Origin: Candidatus Poribacteria bacterium
GTDB lineage: Bacteria > Poribacteria > WGA-4E > WGA-3G
NCBI GenBank assembly: GCA_012270865.1
Contig: JAAXHL010000096.1
Location: 26,769-90,768, forward strand
Direction of reading: 5' to 3'
DNA: 64,000 nucleotides
Positions 63,012 to 64,000 of the stretch are shown piece by piece. Position 1 is the stretch's first letter. Each line of letters begins with the position of its first letter. A program made the translations under genes and the position numbers. The notes under the pieces were generated by a model, which was not told where the DNA came from, ran no database searches, and saw nothing but the letters and a program-made list of their open reading frames with translations.

Positions 63012-64000
63012 ATGGCAAAATACGATTTTGTAATCGCTGTAGGAGGGGCACCAGGTCAAGGTATTGACACCGTTGGCAAGAGCATGAGCCAAATCTGTGC
63101 TCGGCATGGTCTCCATGTTTATACCTATAGTGCTTACCAGTCCCTTATCCGCGGCGGTCATACCTTCCTTACCGTCAGAATCAGTTCCGAACCGGTTGCC
63201 AACCACGGCGATAAGATAGACATGATTATTGCGATGGATCGGAACAGCGTAGAAACCCACCTTCAGAATGTCGCACCCGGCGGCGCACTTATTTACAACA
63301 GTGATGATGTTAAAGCGGCACCTGAGCGCGATGACATCCAACTCTGTCCTATCTCCTATAGAGAGTTGTCCAATAACACCGATAGACCTAAGAAGATGCT
63401 GAACATCTGTATGTTTGGTGTTGCTCTGAAGATGGTTGGTGGCGACTTACAGGTACTTGAAGACATCATTAACCTTACATTCTCACGTAAAGGACAGGAG
63501 TTGGTGGATGCGAATATTGGCGTAGCGCGCGCGGGCTACAATCATGCCTCAGAACATTTCACAGCTTTTGAAATGCAGTTTGAGAAGCAGGAACCTGCGC
63601 TTGCGTTCATTGATGGGAATTCGGCAATGGCGATGGGTGGTGCAGCGGCGGGTGTCAAATTTTATGCAGCGTATCCGATGAGTCCATCGACGGGTGTCCT
63701 TCACTGGATGGCAGCGAATGCGCGAGACCTCGGTATTCTGGTGCGCCAATGTGAAGACGAAATTAGCGTTGTGAATATGGTTATCGGTGCAGCGCATGCG
63801 GGTAGTCGAGCGATGTGTGCCACGTCAGGTGGTGGTTTCGCTCTGATGTCAGAAGCCATCGGCAGTGCTGGAATGATGGAAATTCCGATTGTTGTTATTA
63901 ATGTTCAGCGTGGGGGTCCTTCGACAGGTCTACCTACGAAAACGGAGCAGGGAGATTTATGGCAGCTGCTCGGTGCGAGCCAAGGTGATTTTCCGAAAAT
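63012..64000 (+). CDS. korA: 2-oxoacid:ferredoxin oxidoreductase, fused gamma-alpha subunit, partial
   Basis: Runs off the window end, so the ORF track omits it; 329 codons are visible with no stop. Probable 2-oxoglutarate or related 2-oxoacid oxidoreductase that makes acyl-CoA and reduced ferredoxin; cytosolic. AAGGAG lies 5 bases before the ATG. The N-terminal gamma domain 'FVIAVGGAPGQGIDTVGKSMSQICARHGLHVYTYSAYQSLIRGGHTF' is followed by the alpha domain 'GNSAMAMGGAAAGVKFYAAYPMSPSTGVLHWMAANARDL', 'CEDEISVVNMVIGAAHAGSRAMCATSGGGFALMSEAIG' and 'VQRGGPSTGLPTKTEQGDLWQ'. The beta subunit is expected just beyond the window. Reduced ferredoxin might feed a complex I that lacks an NADH module. Confidence 0.9.
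   Translation, partial: MAKYDFVIAVGGAPGQGIDTVGKSMSQICARHGLHVYTYSAYQSLIRGGHTFLTVRISSEPVANHGDKIDMIIAMDRNSVETHLQNVAPGGALIYNSDDVKAAPERDDIQLCPISYRELSNNTDRPKKMLNICMFGVALKMVGGDLQVLEDIINLTFSRKGQELVDANIGVARAGYNHASEHFTAFEMQFEKQEPALAFIDGNSAMAMGGAAAGVKFYAAYPMSPSTGVLHWMAANARDLGILVRQCEDEISVVNMVIGAAHAGSRAMCATSGGGFALMSEAIGSAGMMEIPIVVINVQRGGPSTGLPTKTEQGDLWQLLGASQGDFPK

Overview
This window is one chromosomal stretch of an uncultured, probably Gram-negative bacterium. The best guess is a Poribacteria-like lineage; Latescibacteria-like is the alternative. That guess is an inference from gene content: repeated phytanoyl-CoA dioxygenase-like hydroxylases, enolase-superfamily enzymes, several Gfo/Idh/MocA dehydrogenases, a sulfatase with a formylglycine-enzyme-like protein, TonB-dependent receptors, and gene gaps full of short dispersed palindromic repeats. 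No 16S gene is present to confirm it.

Layout. Positions 1-7450 hold an enolase-superfamily enzyme, two PhyH-type oxygenases, an overlapping AAA ATPase/PD-(D/E)XK nuclease-like pair (candidate defence module) and a YyaL-type thioredoxin-domain protein. Two minus-strand tRNA genes follow: a Glu tRNA with an abnormal insertion, and a Gln tRNA. From 19651 down to 7796 runs a minus-strand complex I locus, nuoA-B-C-D-H-I-J-K-L-M-N, with no nuoE, F or G between D and H. Positions 19984-22590 carry a lipoprotein, another enolase-superfamily enzyme and a ThuA-like protein. Positions 22798-26967 form a plus-strand purine cluster (purF, purM) with small membrane proteins and a FliG-like protein at its end. 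Positions 27196-36758 are a cell-envelope block: TonB, a secreted phosphodiesterase-like enzyme, a DUF5916/CBM9-like outer-membrane protein and two TonB-dependent receptors. Positions 36950-40651 hold a third PhyH, a SUMF1-like protein, a lipoate ligase-like protein and a small beta-propeller. A MazEF-like toxin-antitoxin pair and a 1000-residue protein resembling a degenerate Fe-S helicase occupy 40822-44904. argG, a MoxR ATPase, a sulfatase, a Uma2 protein and a von Willebrand membrane protein follow. A catabolic cluster (three Gfo/Idh/MocA proteins and a DapA-family aldolase) runs 52151-56562. The right end is a plus-strand cytochrome c maturation operon (ccmE, ccmF, ccmH, a CcmI-like protein) continuing into a carboxypeptidase-regulatory-like protein and two HEAT-repeat proteins, and then a 2-oxoacid:ferredoxin oxidoreductase alpha gene cut by the window edge.

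The most unusual content is not one gene. First, several dispersed hairpin repeats have different stem sequences but the same tail (tcctac). Second, an ~80-84 bp dispersed element, and a separate heptamer-repeat family, end exactly at start codons; the first carries an AAGG Shine-Dalgarno-like motif at its gene-proximal end, so repeats appear to have become the 5' leaders of genes (nuoM, nuoJ, nuoL, moxR, the VWA gene and the dapA-like gene). Other points of interest are the ATPase/nuclease pair, the degenerate helicase-like protein, a NuoI with a ~75-residue insertion between its two 4Fe-4S motifs, a CxxxY-type CcmE, the Glu tRNA with a ~37-nt insertion, and a perfect 13-bp palindrome in front of nuoD. 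Start codons were adjusted from the ORF track wherever overlap, Shine-Dalgarno motifs or family length argued for it.
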